In this document: in pieces, positions 19,984 through 27,223 of the stretch
Position numbering within the stretch: position 1 is the first letter of the stretch
Layout: each line of letters opens with the position of its first letter
From: Saccharomonospora glauca K62
Lineage (GTDB): Bacteria > Actinomycetota > Actinomycetes > Mycobacteriales > Pseudonocardiaceae
Direction of reading: 5' to 3'
Assembly: GCF_000243395.2 (NCBI RefSeq)
Contig: NZ_CM001484.1
Span: 1,289,568 to 1,353,567 of the forward strand
Length of the DNA stretch: 64,000 nt
Made by a program: the position numbers and the translations under genes
The notes under the pieces: generated by a model
Databases searched by the model: none
Seen by the model: only the letters and a program-made list of their open reading frames with translations
Told to the model about the DNA's origin: nothing

Positions 19984-20022
19984 ACGAAGGCGGGCCGAAT
20001 CGAGCCGACCCGCCTTCGTTTC
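19984..20022. terminator. Terminator downstream of nei
   Basis: Arms 19984-19994 and 20009-20019 form an 11-bp perfect stem followed by TTT. It lies between convergent genes, so it may serve both. Confidence 0.85.
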
Positions 20023-20033
20023 GCGTCGAACGG

Positions 20034-20831
20034 CTAGAAGCCGAAGTCTCCGCCGAAGTCGCCTCCGCCGAAGTCTCCGAAGTCGCCTCCGCCGAAGTCC
20101 TCGCCGCCTCCGACATCGCCCGCGTCACCCGCGTCACCGGCATCGCCGCCGTCGTCGCCGCCGCTTTCCAGCGCGTCCTCCTGGCCGGCGTCGTAGCCTG
20201 CTTCCCAGGCCGCGGCGCTCGGGATTCCGGCCATTCCGGAGAACAGGGCGGAGAACAGCATCATGGAGCCGAAGCCCCACGCACCCGCGACGAGAGCCGG
20301 CTTCCACCAGGGCTCGCTGTACCAGCCCTGCGGCACGGGGCGACCCGCGACCCGGCCACCGGGGTAGTAGTGCGGGGTGGCCGCCGTCGGCTCGGGGGAC
20401 GCCTCGTAGTGCTGGCCCTCCACGTCGACCGAACGGTGTTCGGTGACCTTGCCCGCACGCTCCCGCTCGGGGTCATCGGGAAGCGCGGGGCCGGGGTCGA
20501 GGCCCATGGCCGTGCGGGCGGCACGGACGTAGTAGAGACCCTCCAGCGCGGTCTTCTTGGCGAGGCGTGCCTGTTCGACCGTTTCGGCGCGCTCTATCTC
20601 GGAGCCCGCGGCGTTGTACCGCTCGCTGGCATCGGCCAGCGCCTGCTGGGAGGCAGTGTCGGTTCCGGTGAGGTTCAGAACCTGACCACCGAGGCGCTCG
20701 ATCCAACGCCGAGCTTCGGCCTTCGCGTCTTCGAGCTGCCGCCGCTTGGCCTCGGCCTGGGAGCGGACGAGATACGTCGCGCCGACGACGATGATCAGTA
20801 GAAGTACGACCACCGTGATCGTGGTCCCCAT
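20034..20831 (-). CDS. Membrane protein with coiled region and Gly/Asp/Phe-rich tail
   Basis: A 265-residue protein of unknown function. Residues 5-24 form an N-terminal transmembrane helix. Residues ~25-110 are charged and helical, probably coiled. A second hydrophobic segment (WKPALVAGAWGFGSMMLF) lies near residues 178-200. The last ~45 residues are a low-complexity acidic tail of GGDDGG and GGDFG units ending in Phe. It resembles proteins annotated as DUF1542 in actinobacteria, which I recall rather than verify. Aromatic-glycine tails of this kind often mediate phase separation or surface contacts, an inference only. It is in line with the NlpC/P60 gene 73 bp upstream. Confidence 0.75.
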   Translation of the reverse strand: MGTTITVVVLLLIIVVGATYLVRSQAEAKRRQLEDAKAEARRWIERLGGQVLNLTGTDTASQQALADASERYNAAGSEIERAETVEQARLAKKTALEGLYYVRAARTAMGLDPGPALPDDPERERAGKVTEHRSVDVEGQHYEASPEPTAATPHYYPGGRVAGRPVPQGWYSEPWWKPALVAGAWGFGSMMLFSALFSGMAGIPSAAAWEAGYDAGQEDALESGGDDGGDAGDAGDAGDVGGGEDFGGGDFGDFGGGDFGGDFGF

Positions 20832-20904
20832 GGGCTACTCCCCGAATTGTTGGGCTCTCTGAACCAGCAACGCGGAGGGTATCCCGGGAGTTCCCGAACC
20901 GAGA

Positions 20905-21471
20905 TCACCAGGCTCGACCCACAGTGAACGACTGTGTCCAGATGTCTTGCAGCCGGACGACGTCACCGGGTTCGGGAGCGGCCCACATCTTGCCCTTCCC
21001 CGCGTAGATACCGACGTGGTAGACGGAACCGTTCTCGTGGAAGAACAGCAGGTCGCCGGGGCGCATCTCGGCCTTCGGCACGTAGGGGAGGGCCGCTCGT
21101 TGCTGGCGGGCCGTTCGGGGGAGGTCGATGCCCAGCCGGGCATGGACGTACTGGGTGAGACCGGAACAGTCGAACCGGTCGGGGCCGGCGGCGCCGTAGA
21201 CGTACGGATCACCGGCCTGTTGGGAGGCTATGTCGACGATTCGCTTCCCGAGGGAAGGCTTGGGTTCGTCGATGTCGTCGCTCGGCTCGGGTTTGTCCTT
21301 CGTCGGTCTGGCTTTCGTCGGTTTGTCCTTCACCACCACCGCGGGAGGTTTTTCGCCACCACCATTCGTGCCTTGATGCATCATGGCCGAACCGACGCTG
21401 GGGGCCGTGAGCAGCGTGATCGCACCGGCAGCCAGTACGGCGACCGACCGTTCCAATGCTCCGAATCTCAC
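20905..21471 (-). CDS. NlpC/P60 peptidoglycan endopeptidase
   Basis: A 188-residue secreted cell-wall hydrolase. Residues 1-29 are a signal peptide (AVLAAGAITLLTAPSVGSA). A Lys/Pro/Asp-rich linker covers residues ~40-72. The NlpC/P60 domain follows, with catalytic Cys102 (RFDCSGL) and His152 (VYHVGIYAG). It should cleave D-Glu-to-diaminopimelate stem-peptide bonds. There is no binding domain, so this is a minimal hydrolase like the short RipD-type proteins. Two CRP-type sites lie ~220 bp upstream. Confidence 0.9.
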   Translation of the reverse strand: MRFGALERSVAVLAAGAITLLTAPSVGSAMMHQGTNGGGEKPPAVVVKDKPTKARPTKDKPEPSDDIDEPKPSLGKRIVDIASQQAGDPYVYGAAGPDRFDCSGLTQYVHARLGIDLPRTARQQRAALPYVPKAEMRPGDLLFFHENGSVYHVGIYAGKGKMWAAPEPGDVVRLQDIWTQSFTVGRAW

Positions 21472-21692
21472 CTGTTTCCTCCGGGAAGATTTTCGTGTTC
21501 ACGGGTCTCCTCTGGTCCTCCGTCGCCGTTTTCGACGACACAAAACGTTAACCACGTACAACGCGGGGAAAGCGAATTGTTCAAAGTGCGAATCTTGATA
21601 ATGGAGTGAAATCGAAGAATGAGGGGTCAAGGTGTGTCGGCGCGTGGACCTGCGGTTTTGTGACGTTATGCGATCGATTGACCACTAATGGT

Positions 21693-21708
21693 GGTGACCC
21701 GGATCACA
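21693..21708. promoter_or_regulatory. CRP/GlxR-type operator 1
   Basis: GGTGACCCGGATCACA fits the CRP consensus TGTGA-N6-TCACA with one mismatch. Confidence 0.6.
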
Positions 21709-21716
21709 GGAAAGGA

Positions 21717-21732
21717 TGTGATATGGGTCACT
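21717..21732. promoter_or_regulatory. CRP/GlxR-type operator 2
   Basis: TGTGATATGGGTCACT fits the CRP consensus with one mismatch, exactly 24 bp from the first site, close to two helical turns apart (21 bp) plus a few bases. Confidence 0.6.
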
Positions 21733-21848
21733 GTAAATGAAGGGGAAATCGGCTCGGACCTTGTTCGATGTCCGCTGCCGCGAAGGCGGCTCGTACGGCC
21801 GGAGGGGCGCCCTCGGGGGCTCGCCCCGGTGATCGGCGACCTCGACGA

Positions 21849-21877
21849 CGAAGGCCCCGGCCGGGCCGGGGCCTTCG
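21849..21877 (-). terminator. Terminator of tRNA-Gly
   Basis: Arms 21849-21861 and 21865-21877 form a 13-bp perfect stem with a 3-nt loop just downstream of tRNA-Gly. Confidence 0.8.
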
Positions 21878-21882
21878 AGTGG

Positions 21883-21953
21883 AGCGGGCGACGGGAATCG
21901 AACCCGCGTAACCAGTTTGGAAGACTGGGGCTCTACCATTGAGCTACGCCCGC
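21883..21953 (-). tRNA. tRNA-Gly (anticodon TCC)
   Basis: On the minus strand the 7-bp acceptor GCGGGCG/CGCCCGC, the D-arm with AATGGTAGA, the anticodon loop CTTCCAA (TCC) and the T-arm GGGTTCGATTCCC form a complete 71-nt cloverleaf with discriminator T. CCA is not encoded. The -10-like TACACT (minus strand, 21984-21989) lies upstream. Confidence 0.95.
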
Positions 21954-22033
21954 CTGCTGCCGGATCAACCCGGCTGCATGGGTAGTGTAGCGGTACCCGC
22001 TAGAGTGGTCGCACACCGCCCTCGTGTGGCGGA

Positions 22034-22110
<77 letters not shown>

Positions 22111-22420
22111 TGGGCTCCGGCCAGCGGAAACACCGATCCGGGTGGGCCGCTGGCCGTGCACCGATCTCGTCGCTCGACGGCACTCCGCGCTCGTGGTTCC
22201 GACCCCTCGTCCCGACGCGTGAGCAAGATCACTAGGGGTTTCGAGGGGAGGGAGTCGGCGCGCTGAGGCGCCGGGGGTCGCCCGCGCGGCACGGACACGG
22301 GACCTCCGGGCTCGGGTGCGGAGGTGGTCCGGACGTCCCCCCGCCCTCCGTGGCATCGTGCACCGCGCGCGGTCCTTCGAGGACTGTCGTGGGGGCCGAC
22401 GCGGGGGAGGGTGGCGGTGA
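22111..22420. other. Gene-free stretch after tRNA-Pro
   Basis: No convincing gene is seen. A small hairpin (22302-22308 with 22319-22325) could end the minus-strand zinc-ribbon gene transcript or that of tRNA-Pro. Confidence 0.4.
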
Positions 22421-22702
22421 TCACTTCGTCGCCTCGTCCCACCTGGCGACCATCTGCGCGATCTCGTCCTCGCTCCAGCCGAGCACGGAGGCCAGCTCGA
22501 CGGCACAGGCGCGACAGGTGGGGTCGAGCCACATGCCGGGTTGCATGTCCTTGACCCGCACGGTCACGGTGTCGCCGCACAGGACGGTGAGGGGCTGGCC
22601 CACTCTGGCCGGGTACTGATCGTTGGTGTCGTAGACGTGCCGTTTGCCATCCGCCTGCTGCCAGAGATAGCGCTGCACCGTTCCCCCAACTGGTAATGTC
22701 AT
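22421..22702 (-). CDS. Small zinc-ribbon-like protein
   Basis: A 93-residue protein from the ATG at 22702; an ATG at 22762 would add 20 residues and lies inside a palindrome. RYLWQQADGKRHVYDT near residue 10 is followed by LCGDTVTV and WLDPTCRACAVELASV, giving three or four Cys that could bind zinc. Similar small proteins are common in Pseudonocardiales beside XRE or GntR regulators; their function is unknown. A degraded relative occurs at 26682-26930. It is divergent from the GntR gene. Confidence 0.7.
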   Translation of the reverse strand: MTLPVGGTVQRYLWQQADGKRHVYDTNDQYPARVGQPLTVLCGDTVTVRVKDMQPGMWLDPTCRACAVELASVLGWSEDEIAQMVARWDEATK

Positions 22703-22713
22703 CTGTACCAGTT
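22688..22713. promoter_or_regulatory. Inverted repeat over the zinc-ribbon gene start
   Basis: AACTGGTA (22688-22695) and TACCAGTT (22706-22713) are perfect inverted arms around the ATG at 22702. The CTGGT core is shared with the palindrome at 22755, so both may bind the adjacent GntR protein. Confidence 0.45.
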
Positions 22714-22754
22714 TGAACGGTGGCAAGCCGGAAAGCGGGGGGTCAAGACGGGAT

Positions 22755-22768
22755 CTGGTCATGACCAG
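22755..22768. promoter_or_regulatory. 14-bp perfect palindrome upstream of GntR gene
   Basis: CTGGTCATGACCAG is a perfect palindrome 24 bp before the GntR start. GntR-family dimers usually bind such sites, so autoregulation is likely. Confidence 0.5.
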
Positions 22769-22791
22769 TACTCCCGTGGAGAATCGATCGA

Positions 22792-23553
22792 ATGGTGGAC
22801 AAGACGAGCGGTATCCCCCTCCACCGACAGGTCGCAGCCGATCTGAGGGGGCGCATTACCGCGGGCGAGTACGCGCCGGGCGACAAGTTACCGAGCGAAC
22901 GAGCCATGACCGAGACCTACGGGGTCTCCCGCCTCACCATCCGGGAAGCGCTCGGCATTCTTCGCGCCGAGGGGGTCATCGTCGCCGAACACGGGCGCGG
23001 CGTGTTCGTGCGTCCGTCCGCAACCATTCAGCGCCTGGCGAGATCTCGTCTGTCCCGTGAGGCGCGTGCCGCGAACAAGGGAGCTTTCCTCGCCGATGCG
23101 GCGGCCCAAGGTTTCACGCCCGGTAGCTCGGTGCGCGTGAGGTTCGAACCGGCCGACGAACGTGTCGCCAAGCACCTCGGCATCCAGGTGGGGGACGAGG
23201 TGACCGTTCGAGATCGCGTCATGCGTGCCGACGGGTTTCCGGTGCAACTCGCCGTCTCCCGCCTGCCACGGACATTCACGCGCGGCACCGCGATCGAGGA
23301 GGTCGACACCGGCACCGGTGGCGTGTACGCGCGGCTGGAGGACGCCGGGCACCTCATCGGCCACTACGCCGAGCACGTCGGGTCCCGCATGCCCACGCCC
23401 GAGGAGGCGTCGACGCTGCGGCTCGGCCAGGGCGTCCCGGTCATCACCGTGATGCGAGTGGCCTACCGGGAGGACGGTACGCCGCTGGAGATGAACGACA
23501 TGGTTCTCCCGGCGGACCGATACGAACTCTCCTACGAGTGGGCCGCCGAGTAG
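22792..23553 (+). CDS. GntR-family regulator, HutC/UTRA type
   Basis: A 253-residue transcription factor. The winged helix-turn-helix spans residues ~8-75 (PLHRQVAADLRGRITAGEY, LPSERAMTETYGVSRLTIRE). The C-terminal UTRA effector domain starts near residue 95 and includes VPVITVMRVAYREDGTPLE. The ATG has GGAG about 10 nt upstream. GntR proteins of this kind often lie on integrative elements of actinomycetes; the adjacent zinc-ribbon gene and tRNA-like remnant fit that setting. The effector is unknown. Confidence 0.85.
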   Translation: MVDKTSGIPLHRQVAADLRGRITAGEYAPGDKLPSERAMTETYGVSRLTIREALGILRAEGVIVAEHGRGVFVRPSATIQRLARSRLSREARAANKGAFLADAAAQGFTPGSSVRVRFEPADERVAKHLGIQVGDEVTVRDRVMRADGFPVQLAVSRLPRTFTRGTAIEEVDTGTGGVYARLEDAGHLIGHYAEHVGSRMPTPEEASTLRLGQGVPVITVMRVAYREDGTPLEMNDMVLPADRYELSYEWAAE

Positions 23554-23932
23554 TTTCGCGCGTTACCGAGATCGTCGCGGGGCCCACGGGACGCGAGGGG
23601 CCGCGGGTTCAAGTCCCGGCCCCTTCCCGGCGGAACTGCGGGCAGAGAGCGGCAACGCGCAGTGCATGCACCGGAACCCTGTGATCGCTCACTCTCGGAG
23701 CGGCGAGGCGGGTTTCGGGCGGCTCCCCGTTTCCCGACGATCACGTGACTGGGCAGGCAGGAACGGGCAGCACGTTCCCGCTCCCGTTTTCGCCCGTTCG
23801 AGCGAAGTTGATGTTGATAACGAAACAATGAACTCACGTAAGACGTGGCGTTCCGGTGAATGTCACGGGCGTACCTGACCGCCCGCCGCGGATCACCGCG
23901 GTGTCATCGAAATCGGCAACACCGGGGAGCCC
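23554..23932. other. Gene-free stretch with a tRNA-like fragment
   Basis: Apart from the tRNA-like fragment at 23596-23624 this stretch holds no convincing gene. A minus-strand frame here encodes the GRGRDLNPRPL string, a familiar false product of antisense tRNA sequence. Confidence 0.45.
23596..23624 (+). other. tRNA 3'-end-like remnant, possible attachment-site scar
   Basis: AGGGGCCG and CGGCCCCT pair perfectly around a loop containing TTCAAGT, the T-loop of a tRNA. No D-arm or anticodon arm precedes it. It may be the 3' fragment left by an element that integrated in a tRNA gene, or chance similarity. Confidence 0.35.
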
Positions 23933-24259
23933 GTGACGCGATCAGCGAAAAACCCGAACCGGACCACGCACGAAAAGGAGCTACAGGCACCACTGCACCA
24001 TCCCTACCCATACCCTTACGGTTGTCCGCCTCGACCGTCGAGCAGTGGCATGAGCGTCATCGGCAGGATCAGCGTGGCCATGGCTATCTTCGGGTTCCTC
24101 TTCTCGCTGATCTGCGCCCTCGTCGGGATTCCGCTCTCGGCGGCCGGGAAGCCGAGATCGCCAAACCGGCGCGAGTACGGGATGGCCACGGCCGGGATCG
24201 CGTGCGGGGCTGTCGGCCTTTTCTCCTCCGTCGTCGGTGTGATGCTGATACATCGCTAA
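23933..24259 (+). CDS. Small membrane protein, DUF4190-like
   Basis: A 108-residue protein. The N-terminal ~40 residues are hydrophilic and Pro/Tyr-rich, followed by two transmembrane helices (residues ~42-68 and ~84-105) around a short basic loop RSPNRREYG. The AxxGI...GxxG pattern of the second helix resembles DUF4190 proteins. The GTG start follows GGGGAG. An ATG at 24050 would give only the membrane part. Function is unknown. Confidence 0.6.
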   Translation: MTRSAKNPNRTTHEKELQAPLHHPYPYPYGCPPRPSSSGMSVIGRISVAMAIFGFLFSLICALVGIPLSAAGKPRSPNRREYGMATAGIACGAVGLFSSVVGVMLIHR

Positions 24260-24326
24260 CCCGGTGAAGCCACGGCGGCCCCGGACGGTGAGCGATGTCC
24301 GGGCCGCCGTGGACGGTGAGGCCTTG

Positions 24327-25512
24327 CTAGCGAGTGATGCCGACCCAGCCCGCGTAATTGGTCAACTCGGGGTTGGACCTGTGGTGCAGGTTCACCAGCA
24401 CGGCGACAGCGTCCCGGACCATGGGGTGCAGCCGTGTCTGCTGCGGCGCGCCACGCCGAGCTTGCTGGAGCGCCGCCAACGCCGCTTCTCGATCGCCCCG
24501 CCTCAGGTGTGCGCGAGCGACTCCGATGAAGTGGTGTCCTTTCCGGGTGCGCGGCATCGACCGCGGCGGTCGCCACTTCTCGGCTGCCCGCAACGCGGCG
24601 GCGGCATCACCGAGTTCGACGAACGCGGCGGTCTCGTGTGTGGCCAGGTTCGCCGGGCCGAACGTGAGACCGTAGTGAACCTGGTCCGAGCTACCGAGCC
24701 GTGCCGCGAGGTTACGAGCTTCGGCTATGTGCGCGCGAGTCGTATCGAGGTCCCCCGCGCGGGAAGCGAGCGTGATCGACCGCAGATGCAGATTGCCGTA
24801 CACCGTCAGCGCGGCCGGGGACGAGTCGTGTCGGAGAACGTCCGCGAACTGGGTCCGGGCCGTGTCCATCAGTTTGAGCCCGTGGGCATAGTCTCCGGCG
24901 GATTGGAAGGACTGCGCGCGTACCCACTGAGCGAGAATCTCGGTGAGTGGGTCGTCGGCCTCTCGCGCGGCGTCCGCCAACTTGCGTTCGACGACCTCGG
25001 CGAGGTCGAGGAAGCCGAGTCTGTGCAGCATCATGTGAGCCGCGTAGTAGGCGGTCACGAACATCCTCTGCACCAGGGGGACCGCTTCGCTGTCGACGTG
25101 GTGGGCCGCGCGTGCGAGGTCGTCGAGCGTCGCGGGCAACCGGACGGAGAGGCTCCTGTAGTTCGCGTCGCGGCGCAGAGCGGCCAGTGTGTTGACGTCG
25201 GCGGCGAGCTGTTCCAGGGAACGCGGCGGGGCGTCTTCCGGCAAGTCGATGCGCCGCAGTACCGAACGGAGCGCGTCAATCGCATTGTGAGTCGCGGTGT
25301 CGTGGGGAGTGTCGGCGTATGGCTGGCCGGTGAGTCGTTCGATCGGGACGTGCAACGCGCGGGCTACGGACGCTATGAGCGCGTGAGTGGCCGTCCGGTC
25401 GCCGCACTCGACCTTGCTGAGCAGGCTCAAGGACACAGATGCTCGGCGCGCAAGTTGGGTCTGGGTCTTTGCGTAGCGTTCGAATGGTTCCGCCGACATG
25501 CTCCTCGCCCAT
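24327..25512 (-). pseudogene. XRE-family regulator, frameshifted near its N-terminus
   Basis: From the ATG at 25512, which has a fitting AAGGAG, the frame reads MGEEHVGGTIRTLRK, the usual start of this regulator family. The rest of the helix-turn-helix (TQTQLARRASVSLSLLSKVE) and the ~350-residue helical C-terminal domain continue in another frame. Relatives have about four residues (such as QRGL) between LRK and TQTQ. An 11-nt deletion near 25467 would explain both the gap and the shift. In the second frame an ATG at 25499 exists but has poor spacing and lacks helix 1. The gene is divergent from the graspetide precursor, as its intact relatives are. Confidence 0.7.
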
Positions 25513-25587
25513 GACGCCGCTCCTTGTGGGTAGCAGTGCGTCAACAGCGCCAGAGAACGGCTCTAATCAACTTCGCAGAGTACAGCC

Positions 25588-25605
25588 TTGTGAATGGTTT
25601 GTGAA
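25588..25605. promoter_or_regulatory. Direct repeat TTGTGAA, 11-bp spacing
   Basis: Two exact TTGTGAA copies start at 25588 and 25599, one helical turn apart, in the divergent region between the regulator and the precursor gene. It may be the operator of the XRE regulator. Confidence 0.4.
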
Positions 25606-25678
25606 CGTTAGTCCGGTCGCAAGGAGAAACACGCACCGTGTCCAATCAGGTACAACAAGTTGATCACTAGGAGTTCCT

Positions 25679-25969
25679 GTGACGACTTTCCTTAGCGACC
25701 CACTCGCGGCGAACCCTCTGCCCACCTACGACCCGCGACGTCCCCAGGCCTTACCCGAAAGCTCGGTGCACCCCTTCGGGCTGACCCACCTGGGGAAGAC
25801 GACCCCGTCAGGCGCTACCCCTACCGGGCTGGTCTACGACGAGATTCGGCAGCTCAACGTCATCGAATCCGGCGAGGTTGCGGCATTCAAGCTGCCGCAC
25901 GCTGGCACGTGGAGCACCGTCAACACCGTTCAGGACCACCAGGAATGGCCGGACAGGGTAGAGGACTGA
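25679..25969 (+). CDS. Graspetide-type precursor peptide (ATP-grasp target RiPP)
   Basis: A 96-residue precursor. The GTG has AGGAG 6 nt upstream. HPFGLTHLGKTTPSGATPTG near residues 31-50 matches the leader of putative ATP-grasp-modified peptides (GRASP_targ type, with the maturase as next gene). The C-terminal core is rich in Thr/Ser donors and Asp/Glu acceptors (GTWSTVNTVQDHQEWPD then RVED), as expected for side-chain ester or amide rings. The gene is intact, but the maturase 4 bp downstream is broken, so the peptide is probably unmodified unless another maturase acts in trans. Confidence 0.75.
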   Translation: MTTFLSDPLAANPLPTYDPRRPQALPESSVHPFGLTHLGKTTPSGATPTGLVYDEIRQLNVIESGEVAAFKLPHAGTWSTVNTVQDHQEWPDRVED

Positions 25970-25973
25970 TCTC

Positions 25974-26597
25974 GTGACTGTTCTGGTGCTGACTCGGCGC
26001 GACGACCTCACCGCAGATTGGGTGGTCGACCACCTGTACCGCCTCGATGTGAAGGTCGCTCGTGTCGACTTGGCCGAGTTTCCCGCCAAAGCTCGACTTA
26101 GAGGGACTATCACGTCGGGTGGCGGATGGCCCGGAATGTTGCGCACGGAGCATCAGAACATTGATCTGGATCAGGTGCGGGCCGTCTACTACCGGCGGCC
26201 TGCCCTGTTCCGTTTCCCAGGTGAGATGTCCGAGGATGCGCAACAGTGGTGTGCCGACGAGGCTCGGCACGGTCTCGGTGGGCTTCTCGCCGCGCTCCCA
26301 CATGCCCGCTGGGGCAACCCAGTCGATCGAGTTTTGGCCGTTGAACGGAAACCGGGGCAACTAGCCACCGCTATCGCTGTAGGTCTGGCGATTCCGCCAA
26401 CATTGATCACTAACGACCCTGATGAGGCGCGGACGTTCGCCTCAACTCAGCCGCGCGGAATCTATGGGGTGGACTTGTCGAGCTTGCTGGCCGGTGGGAC
26501 AGCGTGGGGCGCCCCGAGCCGACCCGGTTTGGTCTCACTGTCTCCCCCCCCGCCGGGGAGCACATGTTGTGGCTGGATAGCCCCGATACGACCGTGA
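25974..26597 (+). pseudogene. Truncated ATP-grasp peptide maturase
   Basis: The first ~165 residues are a normal ATP-grasp ribosomal-peptide maturase N-terminus: VLVLTRRDDLTADWVVDHL, VRAVYYRRPALFRFPGEMSE and PPTLITNDPDEARTFA. After RGIY, near 26466, the family would continue with the Lys-containing nucleotide-binding core and reach about 320 residues. Instead the frame runs through a methyltransferase remnant in the wrong frame and stops at 207. The ATP-binding and catalytic parts are lost, so it cannot be active. Confidence 0.8.
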
Positions 26598-26620
26598 TGC
26601 GTCTGCCAGACGTGACATAG
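26462..26620 (+). pseudogene. 3' remnant of a PIMT-like methyltransferase
   Basis: In the frame ending at the TAG at 26618 the sequence reads LVELAGRWDSVGRP, then RFGLTVSPPAGEHMLWLDSP and MRLPDVT. This is the C-terminus of the protein-isoaspartate-methyltransferase-like enzymes that follow ATP-grasp maturases in graspetide clusters. Roughly 350 N-terminal residues and the SAM-binding site are absent. It starts without a start codon inside the maturase frame, so one deletion joined the two genes. Confidence 0.7.
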
Positions 26621-26681
26621 GTGGGCGGCACGCCACGACGACAGAACTAAAGCAATAGCACTGTAGCGGGGCACGATACGG

Positions 26682-26930
26682 CGATACCTTTGGCAGCAAG
26701 CCGGTGGACGGCGGCACGTCTACGACACCACCGAGTACCGAGTGCGGGAAGGAGTTGCCTTCACCGCGCTGTGCGGGGACGTCGTCACCCCTTACGGTGG
26801 GCGCGGCGACCTGGCCGCCGGTCCGTGGTTCGACCGTGAGTACCCCGTGCCCACCGGCGCGCTCGCGAAAGCCCCCGGTGGCCTCTTCGGGAGCTCGCCG
26901 ACCTCGCTCGACGATGCGACCGCCCCGTAG
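26682..26930 (+). pseudogene. Degraded zinc-ribbon paralogue
   Basis: The reading frame RYLWQQAGGRRHVYDTTEY followed by LCGDVVTP is clearly related to the intact gene at 22421-22702, but it has a stop 15 nt upstream with no start codon between. The expected DPTCxxC is replaced by WFDREYPVPTG. Translation could only begin at the GTG at 26742, giving 62 residues without the conserved N-terminus. Confidence 0.65.
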
Positions 26931-27010
26931 TTGATCATGAATCTGGCGGACGTGCTTCACTGCACTGTCGACGACGTCGCCGAATCGACTGGAACCCGAA
27001 AGGGGAAGGC

Positions 27011-27223
27011 ATGACGGTCGCCCATGACCCCGACTTGCTTGACCGTGTGTCGCGGACGCGCCGCTCGCCGGGAATCAGCACCACACGCGCCCGCGTCCGC
27101 CGGGTCCACGGCACCTCTCCGGGCTCCGGCGCGCTACGCGAGATCGACGGCACCCTACGGTCACTCGGCGAGGCGCTGGCCGCCCGAGCCGACGAGACAC
27201 GTCCCGGCTCAAGGGCCGCGTAG
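27011..27223 (+). CDS. Small hypothetical protein
   Basis: A 70-residue Arg/Asp-rich protein with a helical C-terminal half (REIDGTLRSLGEALAARADE). GGGGAAGG precedes the ATG. A 25-codon frame starting at 26937 overlaps it by 4 bp and may be a remnant. It belongs to the same accessory stretch as the broken graspetide genes. No family recognised. Confidence 0.4.
   Translation: MTVAHDPDLLDRVSRTRRSPGISTTRARVRRVHGTSPGSGALREIDGTLRSLGEALAARADETRPGSRAA

Larger units (their letters stand above)
21472..21882. other. Intergenic region with regulatory elements, no gene
   Basis: This AT-richer stretch separates the NlpC/P60 gene from tRNA-Gly. It contains the two CRP-type sites and the tRNA terminator. 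A candidate -35 TTGAAC and weak -10 (minus strand, near 21555-21590) could drive the hydrolase gene. I looked for a ydaO-type c-di-AMP riboswitch, common before such genes, and did not see its conserved elements. Confidence 0.5.

Noticed and set aside
21472-21690. ydaO c-di-AMP riboswitch before the NlpC/P60 gene
   Set aside because: I did not find its conserved core elements; the stretch is AT-rich with CRP-type sites instead.
23532-23837. Minus-strand frame containing GRGRDLNPRPL
   Set aside because: This string is a common false translation of antisense tRNA sequence, here from the T-arm-like fragment.
26937-27014. 25-codon frame before the small gene at 27011
   Set aside because: Too short to support alone; it may be a remnant or leader and is mentioned only in the 27011 entry.
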